Positions 1 through 6,909 of a stretch of DNA of 11,481 bases are shown here, in pieces. Location: assembly GCA_964540005.1 (NCBI GenBank), contig CAZILN010000424.1:1-11481 (forward strand), read 5' to 3'. Under the pieces are notes generated by a model. The model made no database searches. It worked only from the letters and a program-made list of their open reading frames with translations, and was not told the origin of the DNA. Both the position numbers and the translations under genes were made by a program. Position 1 is the stretch's first letter. Every line of letters starts with the position of its first letter. This DNA comes from CAZILN01 sp964540005 (GTDB lineage: Bacteria > Bacteroidota > Bacteroidia > Bacteroidales > SM23-62).

Positions 1-137
1 AATAGCTTACCGAATAATGAATGGATTGAAATCCTGGCCGTACTTCCCACTGTAAGATTATATTCCTGTCCGTGTGTGGCGGCCGTTAAAACTAAAGTGG
101 TAATCATAAAAAATATGATCCTGTAATTTGTTTTCAT
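1..137 (-). CDS. Exported protein, N-terminal fragment (third gene of the sigma/anti-sigma operon)
   Basis: Incomplete gene that runs off the left edge; only its first 45 codons are visible, starting at ATG 137-135 on the minus strand. The N-terminus is a classic signal peptide: MKTNYR, then a hydrophobic core IIFFMITTLVLTAA, then a likely cleavage site near THGQ-EY. The mature part starts EYNLTVGSTARISIHSLFGKL, which looks like the start of beta-strand repeats. It lies 69 bp after the anti-sigma gene on the same strand, so it is probably co-transcribed with the ECF sigma and anti-sigma genes and may be a cell-envelope target of that sigma factor. In Bacteroidota, genes in this place are often DUF4097-type beta-repeat proteins. 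That identity is a guess from position and texture, because too little sequence is present to assign a family. The signal peptide and reading frame are seen directly. Confidence 0.7.
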   Translation of the reverse strand, partial: MKTNYRIIFFMITTLVLTAATHGQEYNLTVGSTARISIHSLFGKL

Positions 138-206
138 TTTAAATTGATTTATAAGAGTTATTAACATTACAATTCTTCAAAACGGTATAATCTTACCCGG
201 TAGTAA

Positions 207-1037
207 TCAGGACTCCAGTATGTTTATCCCTTTAGACGCTTCTTTCCTGACGATATCCGGGTTTTCCTGATTATACATTAATTTTTTAATAACATTAACC
301 GCCCTGGTTTCTCCCATTGCTACCAGATAATTCAGCAGGGTTATCTGTATCAGCGGTTCATCCTGGATGGCAAGTGATTCAATCAAACTCATCCGGATCT
401 GATCATCCTCCAGGAATTGTGCGAGAGTCTGTGCAGCAGCAAATCGAACATTGACATTGCGGTCCCGGTTCAGAGTTGTAAACAGAATTTTAATAATCTC
501 GGGATCCGGATCTTCAATGTACCGGATCGAGTCGATTGTCCTGATTCGAACACTGGGTGAGGCTGAGTCAGTCAGGTTTGCCACTAGTAAGCTTCTAAAA
601 TCTTCCATCTCCCTTTGAAACCCGGTCAAGGCTGTGCCTGGTCCCCCGGATTGTGTACTCGTAGTGAAAACCAACCGGTCAATCAAGGCTCCTGCAATAA
701 GGAGAATGACGACGGCTGCTACCTGGAACCACCGTGACCTTCCTATTGTCGGGCGAACCCTGATGCTCCCGGTTTCTCTTTCCTCAAATCCATTTATATC
801 AGTTTCTGATTTTAACATTTCGGCACTCAGCATTTGCCGGAATTCCTCCTTAACAGAAGCCGGGGGTGTTTCATCCTGAACATTATTCAACTCCTTAAAC
901 AGGATTTCAATCTCTTCAAGATCCTGCCTGCATGTCTCACAAGCCTTTAAATGTTCTCTTACATTATTACTGGTTTCCTGATCAAGATTATGGTCGGCAA
1001 AATCGATCAGCCATGTTCTAATCTGTTCACAATTCAT
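207..1037 (-). CDS. Membrane anti-sigma factor with zf-HC2 domain and C-terminal HEAT-like repeats
   Basis: Protein of 276 residues, probably the anti-sigma partner of the ECF sigma factor encoded 12 bp upstream. Residues 1-50 form a zf-HC2 (anti-sigma zinc finger) domain with H29-x3-C33-x2-C36, plus C3 as a possible fourth ligand. Such domains bind and hold the sigma factor on the cytoplasmic face. A polar linker follows, then one membrane helix at about 104-124 (WFQVAAVVILLIAGALIDRL). Residues 140-276 are alpha-helical and contain HEAT-like units, for example DPDPEIIKILFTTLNRDRNVN followed by VRFAAAQTLAQFL, and DEPLIQITLLNYLVAMGETRA. With a single helix and a cytoplasmic zinc finger, the repeats should lie in the periplasm and may act as the sensing domain; that topology is inference. 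The ATG start is well placed after the sigma stop codon. Confidence is high for the anti-sigma role and good for the HEAT repeats. Confidence 0.88.
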   Translation of the reverse strand: MNCEQIRTWLIDFADHNLDQETSNNVREHLKACETCRQDLEEIEILFKELNNVQDETPPASVKEEFRQMLSAEMLKSETDINGFEERETGSIRVRPTIGRSRWFQVAAVVILLIAGALIDRLVFTTSTQSGGPGTALTGFQREMEDFRSLLVANLTDSASPSVRIRTIDSIRYIEDPDPEIIKILFTTLNRDRNVNVRFAAAQTLAQFLEDDQIRMSLIESLAIQDEPLIQITLLNYLVAMGETRAVNVIKKLMYNQENPDIVRKEASKGINILES

Positions 1038-1049
1038 AACATATTCTTT

Positions 1050-1592
1050 TTATGCTTCCTGAAAATATATTTGCCTGAGCTTCTTTATAGTACGATGAAT
1101 TTTTACCTTAATAGCCCCTACTGAGTTTCCTGTTATTTCGGCAATCTCCTCATATTTCAATCCCTGAAACCTGCTTAACTCAAGTATCTCCATCTGGTCT
1201 GAGGGAAGCCTTGACAGGGCTGCATAAAGGGCCTTTTTTCGTTCGGCCTTTTCAAGATCCTCTTCCTCGTTGCCAGGCTGGTCTTCAAACCATTCCTCAG
1301 GAAAGTGGTTCTTTGGCTTCATCTTTTCCGAACCATAATGGTTTGATAGAATATTGCGGGCCATCTGGTACATCCAGGACCGGAACCTGTATTCCTCCCT
1401 ATAGCTGTGCCTGTACTTCAGTATCCTGTAAAACACATTTTGTGTGAGATCTTTGCTTAATTCACGATCAAAAGTCTGTCTCAGGAAAAAGTTATACAGT
1501 TTGCCATGGTACCTGTCGAAAAGGGGGGTAAGGGCATCCAGGACTCCCCTTTTTACCGAAACCATCAGTATTTCGTCTTCGACTTCTTTCAA
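1050..1592 (-). CDS. RNA polymerase sigma factor, ECF (sigma-70 family)
   Basis: Protein of 180 residues, the usual ECF length, with sigma regions 2 and 4 only. Region 2 spans about 18-88 and includes LTPLFDRYHGKLYNFFLRQT, the core-binding DLTQNVFYRILKYRHSYR and the -10 reading segment RFRSWMYQMARNILSNHY. An acidic linker (100-118) follows. Region 4 spans about 121-175, with LSRLPSDQMEILELSRFQGL and the helix-turn-helix YEEIAEITGNSVGAIKVKIHR that reads the -35 element. No ATG lies between the upstream in-frame stop and residue 10, so the best start is TTG at 1592. An ATG at 1565 would remove the first helix of region 2. The gene is first in an operon with the zf-HC2/HEAT anti-sigma factor (12-bp gap). 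It would direct polymerase to envelope-response promoters, possibly including its own. The family call is secure; the signal and regulon are unknown. Confidence 0.93.
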   Translation of the reverse strand: MKEVEDEILMVSVKRGVLDALTPLFDRYHGKLYNFFLRQTFDRELSKDLTQNVFYRILKYRHSYREEYRFRSWMYQMARNILSNHYGSEKMKPKNHFPEEWFEDQPGNEEEDLEKAERKKALYAALSRLPSDQMEILELSRFQGLKYEEIAEITGNSVGAIKVKIHRTIKKLRQIYFQEA

Positions 1593-1617
1593 TACCGGAA
1601 TTTTTATTGGTTACCCG

Positions 1618-1629
1618 ATAATTTACGGA
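1618..1629 (-). promoter_or_regulatory. Possible promoter element upstream of the ECF sigma operon
   Basis: On the minus strand the sequence TCCGTAAATTAT lies about 26 bp before the TTG start of the sigma gene. TAAATTAT partly resembles the Bacteroidota -7 box TAnnTTTG. The same ten bases, TCCGTAAATT, occur upstream of the 7TM gene at 3635-3644. GTAAC pentamers flank it on the minus strand, as in some ECF -35 elements, so an autoregulatory ECF promoter is an alternative. No clear -33 TTTG was found. This is a weak call resting on similarity alone. Confidence 0.25.
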
Positions 1630-1650
1630 AAGTTACACTGAATATGGTCT

Positions 1651-1677
1651 TTTTTTTAAAAAAGGGGGAATAATCCC
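1651..1677 (-). terminator. Probable rho-independent terminator after the serine-hydrolase gene
   Basis: On the minus strand, about 37 bp after the stop codon of the hydrolase gene, a short GGGA-TTAT-TCCC hairpin (1666-1677) is followed by CC and a run of six Ts, then A/T-only sequence. The stem has only four strong pairs, so termination strength is uncertain. Its place between two same-strand operons fits a terminator. Confidence 0.45.
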
Positions 1678-1713
1678 GGATACGGCCATGTGTCACCGGT
1701 CCAGGACAAAAAA

Positions 1714-2856
1714 TTACCCCATTTTAAAAACTACCCGCATAATCTTAAAAATGAGCATGATGGGTTGGCGCTGGTAGTTCACATGGTTGAAAGTGCCTAT
1801 GAAATAGGTGTCCAGGACAGGATTATAGTACATGTAGGTGCCAATAGAACCGGAATTTCCCAGGATCATATATTTTTCAGGAGCACCAATAAAGCGAAAA
1901 CGCATTAATCCGTATCCGTAATCGATACCCGGACCGAATTTTTGCCAGTTCTGCATGAGCTCAAAACTGGTTTTCGATATAATCCTGTATTCATGGATGG
2001 CCCTGATGAATTTCAGCAGGTCCTCAGTGTTGGTAACCACACCTCCTGCAGCGCGGTTAAAGCTGGCGGAATTAGTCCGGGTAAGATTGAGCCCCTTATA
2101 GTACAGGTCACACATGGGCCATTGACTTTCCTCCTCAGGCCGGGAGTAGAACATCAGGTAAGAATGCTTCATCCCAAGTGGATCGAATACCTTTTCATGC
2201 AGGTTCAGCTCGAATGCCTTCCCGGTGGCATTTTCAATGATAAGTCCCAGCATTTCATAACCCGTATCTGAATAATGGAATCCTTCCCCCGGAGGGAAAT
2301 GGGCATTCAGATTATCTTTTGTCCAGCCAATGACCATAGGGATGGTCCACATGCGGTCCGGGTCCAGTACCATCATTTCCATTATTGTCGGCCCCTTACC
2401 GGGCTTATCTGTATAAAAATCAGCCGCACCTGAAGTATGATTAAGCAGGTGATGGATCCTGACATCTGATGAATAATCGGTTCCTTTCACCACAAACAGT
2501 CCTTCAAGGATGTCCGGATCAAGGTATTGGCTGACAGGATCCTCATATCTCAATACCCCCTCTTCCACCAGGATGGCAACCAGCACGGAAGTGAAAGTCT
2601 TACCTATACTGGCTACATGGAAAGACCGGTCCGGGGAATGCATGCCTGATTGATCCGGAGAGTAGGATAATTTCAGGTGGATATTCCTGCTGTCGGAGTG
2701 CATCATGAAAATGGATCCGTTGATGTTGTGTTTTTTACCTGCCTGCTTTTCAAATAGCATTGTTATCTTCTTTTCAATAGGATCATCCTTTGAAAATGAC
2801 CGGCAGGAGCAGCCGGTAAATAGTATGGCCAGAAATGTGATAGTGATTGTTTTCAT
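1714..2856 (-). CDS. Serine hydrolase lipoprotein (beta-lactamase / penicillin-binding-protein-like family)
   Basis: Protein of 380 residues with a lipoprotein signal peptide, MKTITITFLAILFTGC, giving lipidation at C16 and a periplasmic or outer-membrane position. The body is the class C beta-lactamase/DD-peptidase fold (PF00144 type). The nucleophile motif is S83-I-G-K86 in HVASIGKTFTSVLVAILVEE, the second motif is Y195-S-D197 in FHYSDTGYEMLG, and the usual RIHHLLNHTSG stretch is at 133-143. The third motif, normally H/K-T/x-G, reads N334-S-G336 in ILGNSGSIGTYMYY. The family includes esterases, D-amino-acid peptidases and true beta-lactamases; nothing here singles out antibiotic resistance. 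It follows the 7TM gene by 41 bp on the same strand, so the two are probably one transcript. The substrate is unknown. The fold assignment is confident. Confidence 0.9.
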   Translation of the reverse strand: MKTITITFLAILFTGCSCRSFSKDDPIEKKITMLFEKQAGKKHNINGSIFMMHSDSRNIHLKLSYSPDQSGMHSPDRSFHVASIGKTFTSVLVAILVEEGVLRYEDPVSQYLDPDILEGLFVVKGTDYSSDVRIHHLLNHTSGAADFYTDKPGKGPTIMEMMVLDPDRMWTIPMVIGWTKDNLNAHFPPGEGFHYSDTGYEMLGLIIENATGKAFELNLHEKVFDPLGMKHSYLMFYSRPEEESQWPMCDLYYKGLNLTRTNSASFNRAAGGVVTNTEDLLKFIRAIHEYRIISKTSFELMQNWQKFGPGIDYGYGLMRFRFIGAPEKYMILGNSGSIGTYMYYNPVLDTYFIGTFNHVNYQRQPIMLIFKIMRVVFKMG

Positions 2857-2897
2857 AATTCTTTTTAATGCAAATCACATCAGAAAAACCGGAAGGA

Positions 2898-3560
2898 TCA
2901 ATCAGGATTTTGTATGATTTCAGGGTCAGGGAGTTTCAGCAGGCACAGGATGATGCATATAACAGACAGGATTACCGGGCCTTTAAGTATCGAGCCACTC
3001 GTGATTTGCTCCTTGAAAAAAATGAAGCCTGCTGCAACAATCGATACCATGATCACCGAGATCCCGATGGCCGAGAGGCGCTCGGTCCGTTCCCGGTGTT
3101 TTACCAGCAGGGAAGGTTTGCTCATGATCACAGTGATCATGGAGTAGAGAACGGAAATATTCAGGAAAGCAATAATGGCATAGTTGAAAAACTGCTCAAA
3201 ATGGAATAGAAAAGATGTGGCCTGGAGAAAAACCATTGATACTGAAAGGATCATTGCCCACCTGTTGCGTCTGGCCCTGTTTGAAAGGATCCGTTCCCGG
3301 TGGGTATTTAATGGAATGGTATAGGCCAGGATAATGGTAAAAAAGTACATGGCTGCAGTGGTAACAGTATGCCCCTTTTGAAGCGAAACATATTCATATT
3401 CAAGGATCGCAGATGACAAAAGCAACAGCAGAAATGAGATTACCAGCACAATGGTCTCGAGGTATTCGATCTTGCGGATATAACAAATTAGCTGTACCAC
3501 CAGGGTTGCGATTCCCAGTGTGTATGCCAGCAGAAGAAGAATAAGGGTGAGTGCTGTCAT
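2898..3560 (-). CDS. Orphan seven-helix integral membrane protein of unknown function
   Basis: Protein of 220 residues made almost wholly of hydrophobic segments, at about 3-28, 34-54, 66-86, 101-121, 125-146, 162-182 and 190-209, with a short polar tail ending at residue 220. Basic residues cluster in the loops at 87-100 (HRERILSNRARRNR) and 148-161 (KPSLLVKHRERTER). By the positive-inside rule these loops should be cytoplasmic, which places the N-terminus outside. The layout recalls the seven-helix sensor modules found at the front of Bacteroidota histidine kinases and LuxR/LytTR regulators. No output domain follows: there are stops after residue 220 and only 41 bp before the hydrolase gene. 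It may be a free-standing membrane sensor or accessory protein for the co-transcribed serine hydrolase. I do not recognise a specific family; the open reading frame and topology are well supported, the role is not. Confidence 0.8.
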   Translation of the reverse strand: MTALTLILLLLAYTLGIATLVVQLICYIRKIEYLETIVLVISFLLLLLSSAILEYEYVSLQKGHTVTTAAMYFFTIILAYTIPLNTHRERILSNRARRNRWAMILSVSMVFLQATSFLFHFEQFFNYAIIAFLNISVLYSMITVIMSKPSLLVKHRERTERLSAIGISVIMVSIVAAGFIFFKEQITSGSILKGPVILSVICIILCLLKLPDPEIIQNPD

Positions 3561-3632
3561 AGCATCTGATTTTTGGATCCCTCAATAAATATCATTCCCT
3601 TCATACATGTATGTTAAAAAGGATCATAGGAA

Positions 3633-3644
3633 TAAATTTACGGA
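3633..3644 (-). promoter_or_regulatory. Possible promoter of the 7TM / serine-hydrolase operon
   Basis: On the minus strand TCCGTAAATTTA contains TAAATTTA, one base from the Bacteroidota -7 consensus TAnnTTTG. It would place the transcript start about 65 bases before the ATG at 3560. The first ten bases match the element upstream of the sigma operon (1620-1629) exactly. No convincing -33 box is visible. Confidence 0.3.
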
Positions 3645-3729
3645 GAATTTTCGGGTAATTGACATCGCAGTAATTCTTTAGTTAAAATCATTATAAGCAT
3701 ATGTAAGTGCACCGGCTGTATGAAAATCA

Positions 3730-3737
3730 TACCTTTA
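3730..3737 (+). promoter_or_regulatory. Possible promoter (-7 box) of the GH106-like gene
   Basis: TACCTTTA matches seven of eight positions of the Bacteroidota -7 box TAnnTTTG. It would start transcription near 3745, giving a leader of roughly 45 bases to the ATG at 3791, a normal length. No clear -33 TTTG lies at the right distance, so this is tentative. Confidence 0.3.
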
Positions 3738-3790
3738 CGGGACGCTGTCAATATACCTGAAAACTAGTGAGAATTATTAATTTGGTAAAA

Positions 3791-6586
3791 ATGATACTGA
3801 ACAGATTATTTAATGGCATATTACCGGCTATCCTGCTTATTGCCATGTATTCATGTTCTGAGTCTGTTGAAGATCAGTGTGCAGGTTCTCCCGGACCATG
3901 GCCAGAGCCTTCAGCTACTATGAAGCCATGGACCCGCTGGTGGTGGATGGGAAGCGCAGTGGACAGGCAGAATATCACAAAAAGGCTGGAGGAGTTTGCC
4001 ATTGCCGGTATAGGAGGTGTGGAGATCACACCCATTTTCGGGGTAAAAGGATATGAGCAGCAGTTTCTGCAACATCTTTCACCCCAGTGGATGGAAATGC
4101 TGATCCATACGCTGGATGAGGCCGACCGGCTTGGACTTGGAGCAGATATGGTACTTGGCACGGGCTGGCCATTCGGAGGGCCCCAGGTTGAGGCAGATTA
4201 TGCGGCAAGCAAGATCCTTATCCGGACTTTCAGTATGAAAGCCGGGGAGAGATTCAGTCAGAAAATAATCAGCGAAGATCCTGTTCAGGAGAATCTTTGC
4301 CAGTTACAATATGTCTTTGCCTTTGATAATGAAGGACAAAATATTGATCTCGGATCACAAATGGAAGGGGAATGGCTGAACTGGACCCCGGACAGGGATT
4401 ATGTCTTATATGCTGTTTTCCTCACAAAGACCGGGCAGCAGGTCAAGAGGTCCGCTCCCGGTGGTGAAGGTTATACCCTGGATCATTTTTCGCTGGAAGC
4501 CCTGATGGACTACCTCGAACCGTATGACCGGGTTCTTGCACCGGCAAGGAACAGTTTGAGGGCTGTGTTCAATGACAGCTACGAGGTTTACGGGGCTGAT
4601 TATACCTCAGGCTTTTTTGAAGAATTTCAACAGCGCAGAGGGTATGATGCCAGGGATTATCTTCCCTGCCTGCTTCCGGATACAACAGGCGAAGATGTCC
4701 TTCGGATCAAGAGTGACTACAGGGAGACACTATCGGACCTTGTGCTGGAAGCATTTTCAGAAAACTGGGTGCGTTGGGCCGGGGATAACACATTCTTAGC
4801 CAGGTACCAGGCACATGGGAGTCCGGGTAACCTCCTCGATATTTATGCCAGTGCAGACATTCCCGAATGTGAATCATTTTATGCAACTAAATTCGATATA
4901 CCCGGTTCACGCTGGGAGGAATCCGATGCCCGGCAGGCCTTTCCTGATCTCATCATGCTGAAGTTTGCCTCTTCGGCTGCCCACATTTCCGGAAAGCACC
5001 TCACCAGCTCGGAAACCCTGACCTGGCTCAGGGAACATTTCAAAACTGCTTTATCACAATGCAAACCGGAGATAGAACAGATATTCCTGGCAGGTGTCAA
5101 CCATGTATTCTTCCATGGATCCACCTATTCCCCTGATGAGGCCGAATGGCCGGGCTGGAAGTTTTATGCCTCGGTAAATTTTGTTCCCACGTATACTATC
5201 TGGAAAGATGCCCCCAATATGTTTGAATACATAACCCGATGCCAGTCCATGCTGCAATCAGGCAAGAGTGATAATGAGCTTTTACTCTACTGGCCTTTTC
5301 ATGATGTGATCGGGGAGGACCTTGATGGACAGCTGCTGTTCCAACTGGGTATAGAGAACAAGGACCTGTGGCTGACGCCGACATCCTTTTACTGCCTGGC
5401 CGGCACCCTGATTGAACAGGGTTATTCAGTGGATTTTATATCTGACAGCTACCTTGAAAAGACAGGTGTGGAGAAGGGGATGATTAAAACTCCCGGCATG
5501 GACTATAAGGCTCTTATCATTCCGGAATGCCGCCACATGCCCCTTGCCACCATGGAGTCGCTGGCCAGTATAGTTGAATCCGGAGGTAAGGTCATTTTCG
5601 AAGGGCTTCCTGAGACAGTTCCGGGATATCATTTGCATATGGACCGGACGGACCAGCTTAAGGATATGATCAACCGTTTGAAGTATGATATGGTAATTAG
5701 CCGGGATGTACCGTCTATTCTTGATAAGATGGGCATCAGGGGGGAGGTGCTGAAGGATAATGGACTGGATTTCATTCGCAGGGATATGGAGGATGGATAT
5801 GTGTATTACCTGGTCAATCATACCCCGGACAGAATTGACGGTTATTCAGGACTTGGGTGCAGGGCAAAATCTGTAATGATCATGGATCCGCTGACCGGGG
5901 AAACGGGTAAGGCCAGGATCAAATCAAAAAGAAAGACCACGGAAGTTTATATTCAGATGGAACCCGGACAGGCAATCCTGCTGAGGACATTCGGGAAAGG
6001 GATCAGTGATTCAGGAATGAATGAATCAAGGTTAAATGAACCAGTGATAAACGCAGCACCGTGGGAGTATTATGAAATAACCGGAGATCCTGTCAATCTG
6101 GCCGGGACATGGGAAATAGAGTTTCTTGAAGGAGGGCCTTCAATTCCGGAAGATGCTCAGATGGAGGAACTGAGATCATGGACAAATCTTGGAGAACAGG
6201 CAACTGCCTTCAGCGGAACGGCCCGGTATACCCTGCGATTCGATAATCCGGATCCCGGGGTCTCCAACTGGATGCTTGACCTTGGTGATGTCAGGGAAAG
6301 TGCAAGGGTATGGATCAACGGGGTGTACATGGACTGTTTGTGGTCCGTTCCCTTTACTATAGAAACCGGCACCCTGCAGGAAGGACGGAACACCCTTGAA
6401 GTTGAAGTGACCAATCTCTCGGCCAATCGTATCAGGGATATGGAGTTACGGGGTATAGAATGGAAATACTTCTATAAGATCAACATGGTGAACCGGCATT
6501 ACGAACGATTTGATGCTACCTTATGGGACCCGATGCCATCAGGATTGCTCGGACCTGTCAGCCTGGCTCCACTGGGCAGGAAATAA
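3791..6586 (+). CDS. GH106-like glycoside hydrolase (putative alpha-L-rhamnosidase), lipoprotein
   Basis: Very likely a surface or periplasmic enzyme that removes terminal L-rhamnose (or a related sugar) from complex glycans. Numbering here is from the GTG at 3767 (939 residues). I prefer the ATG at 3791 (931 residues), because GTG sits just after a stop and the ATG yields a compact signal peptide ending AILLIAMYSC, with lipidation at C30. The catalytic region starts at MKPWTRWWWMGSAV and holds GH106-type blocks: GIGGVEITPIFGVKGYE, LGTGWPFGGP, FNDSYEVYG (D270, E273), EEFQQRRGYD, ADIPECES (E367), TSSETLTWLREHF (E416) and GVNHVFFHGSTYSP. The acidic residues in ADIPE and SSET are candidate catalysts. 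Residues 770-895 form a galactose-binding-like beta-sandwich (DLGDVRESARVWINGV, GRNTLEVEVTN). It is shorter than many GH106 enzymes (often 1,000 or more). No SusC/SusD genes flank it. Confidence 0.85.
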   Translation: MILNRLFNGILPAILLIAMYSCSESVEDQCAGSPGPWPEPSATMKPWTRWWWMGSAVDRQNITKRLEEFAIAGIGGVEITPIFGVKGYEQQFLQHLSPQWMEMLIHTLDEADRLGLGADMVLGTGWPFGGPQVEADYAASKILIRTFSMKAGERFSQKIISEDPVQENLCQLQYVFAFDNEGQNIDLGSQMEGEWLNWTPDRDYVLYAVFLTKTGQQVKRSAPGGEGYTLDHFSLEALMDYLEPYDRVLAPARNSLRAVFNDSYEVYGADYTSGFFEEFQQRRGYDARDYLPCLLPDTTGEDVLRIKSDYRETLSDLVLEAFSENWVRWAGDNTFLARYQAHGSPGNLLDIYASADIPECESFYATKFDIPGSRWEESDARQAFPDLIMLKFASSAAHISGKHLTSSETLTWLREHFKTALSQCKPEIEQIFLAGVNHVFFHGSTYSPDEAEWPGWKFYASVNFVPTYTIWKDAPNMFEYITRCQSMLQSGKSDNELLLYWPFHDVIGEDLDGQLLFQLGIENKDLWLTPTSFYCLAGTLIEQGYSVDFISDSYLEKTGVEKGMIKTPGMDYKALIIPECRHMPLATMESLASIVESGGKVIFEGLPETVPGYHLHMDRTDQLKDMINRLKYDMVISRDVPSILDKMGIRGEVLKDNGLDFIRRDMEDGYVYYLVNHTPDRIDGYSGLGCRAKSVMIMDPLTGETGKARIKSKRKTTEVYIQMEPGQAILLRTFGKGISDSGMNESRLNEPVINAAPWEYYEITGDPVNLAGTWEIEFLEGGPSIPEDAQMEELRSWTNLGEQATAFSGTARYTLRFDNPDPGVSNWMLDLGDVRESARVWINGVYMDCLWSVPFTIETGTLQEGRNTLEVEVTNLSANRIRDMELRGIEWKYFYKINMVNRHYERFDATLWDPMPSGLLGPVSLAPLGRK

Positions 6587-6610
6587 TAGTATCTGATGAT
6601 ATTATACAAT

Positions 6611-6642
6611 AAAAAAAGCCGGCTCATATTTAATGAACCGGC
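6611..6642. terminator. Bidirectional rho-independent terminator between convergent genes
   Basis: A ten-base-pair stem (arms GCCGGCTCAT and ATGAACCGGC, 6618-6642, one C/A mismatch on the plus strand) encloses the loop ATTTA. Read on the minus strand the mismatch becomes a G-U wobble and the stem is followed by seven Ts (6617-6611), making a strong terminator for the RRM/cold-shock operon. On the plus strand it is followed by CTTCTTATCTT, a weaker tail for the GH106-like gene that ends 31 bp earlier. Confidence 0.85.
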
Positions 6643-6697
6643 CTTCTTATCTTACTATACCCCGTACTTTCGTAAAAGGTAATAAACAGCTACAGGA

Positions 6698-6898
6698 TTA
6701 ATCTTCCAGTTTTACGTTTACAGCAAACATGCCCTTATCGCCCTGTTTGGTTTCGAAACTGACTTTCTGATCGGTCTGAAGGACCTCGTCAGATCTTAAT
6801 AAGCCTGTGCGGTGAACAAAAATATCATCTCCGTTTTCAGTTTCAATGAAACCAAATCCTTTGATTTCATTGTACCATTTTACTTTTCCGTTTTTCAT
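6698..6898 (-). CDS. Cold-shock protein, CspA family
   Basis: A 66-residue single cold-shock domain, the normal length for a Csp. It begins MKNGKVKWYNEIKGFGFIET, containing RNP1 (KGFGFI, residues 13-18), and continues with RNP2 DIFVH (25-29). The remaining strands end in FAVNVKLED. Such proteins bind single-stranded RNA and DNA and melt mRNA structure during cold or growth transitions. The ATG follows the RRM gene stop by 11 bp on the same strand, so the two RNA-binding proteins are made from one message that ends at the hairpin at 6618-6642. The long leader upstream of the RRM gene would serve both. Assignment is secure; whether it is induced by cold cannot be told from sequence. Confidence 0.96.
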   Translation of the reverse strand: MKNGKVKWYNEIKGFGFIETENGDDIFVHRTGLLRSDEVLQTDQKVSFETKQGDKGMFAVNVKLED

Positions 6899-6909
6899 TG
6901 TTGGTAATA

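Noticed and set aside
1714..2856. Antibiotic-resistance beta-lactamase
   Set aside because: It has the fold and SxxK motif only. The YSD and NSG variants and the neighbours do not support a resistance role.
2868..3209. Plus-strand open frame of 113 codons
   Set aside because: It is antisense to the seven-helix membrane protein; its composition is that of a shadow of the hydrophobic gene.
3767..3790. GTG at 3767 as the start of the GH106-like gene
   Set aside because: It is possible, but the ATG at 3791 gives a shorter, more usual lipoprotein signal peptide and a reasonable leader from the candidate promoter.
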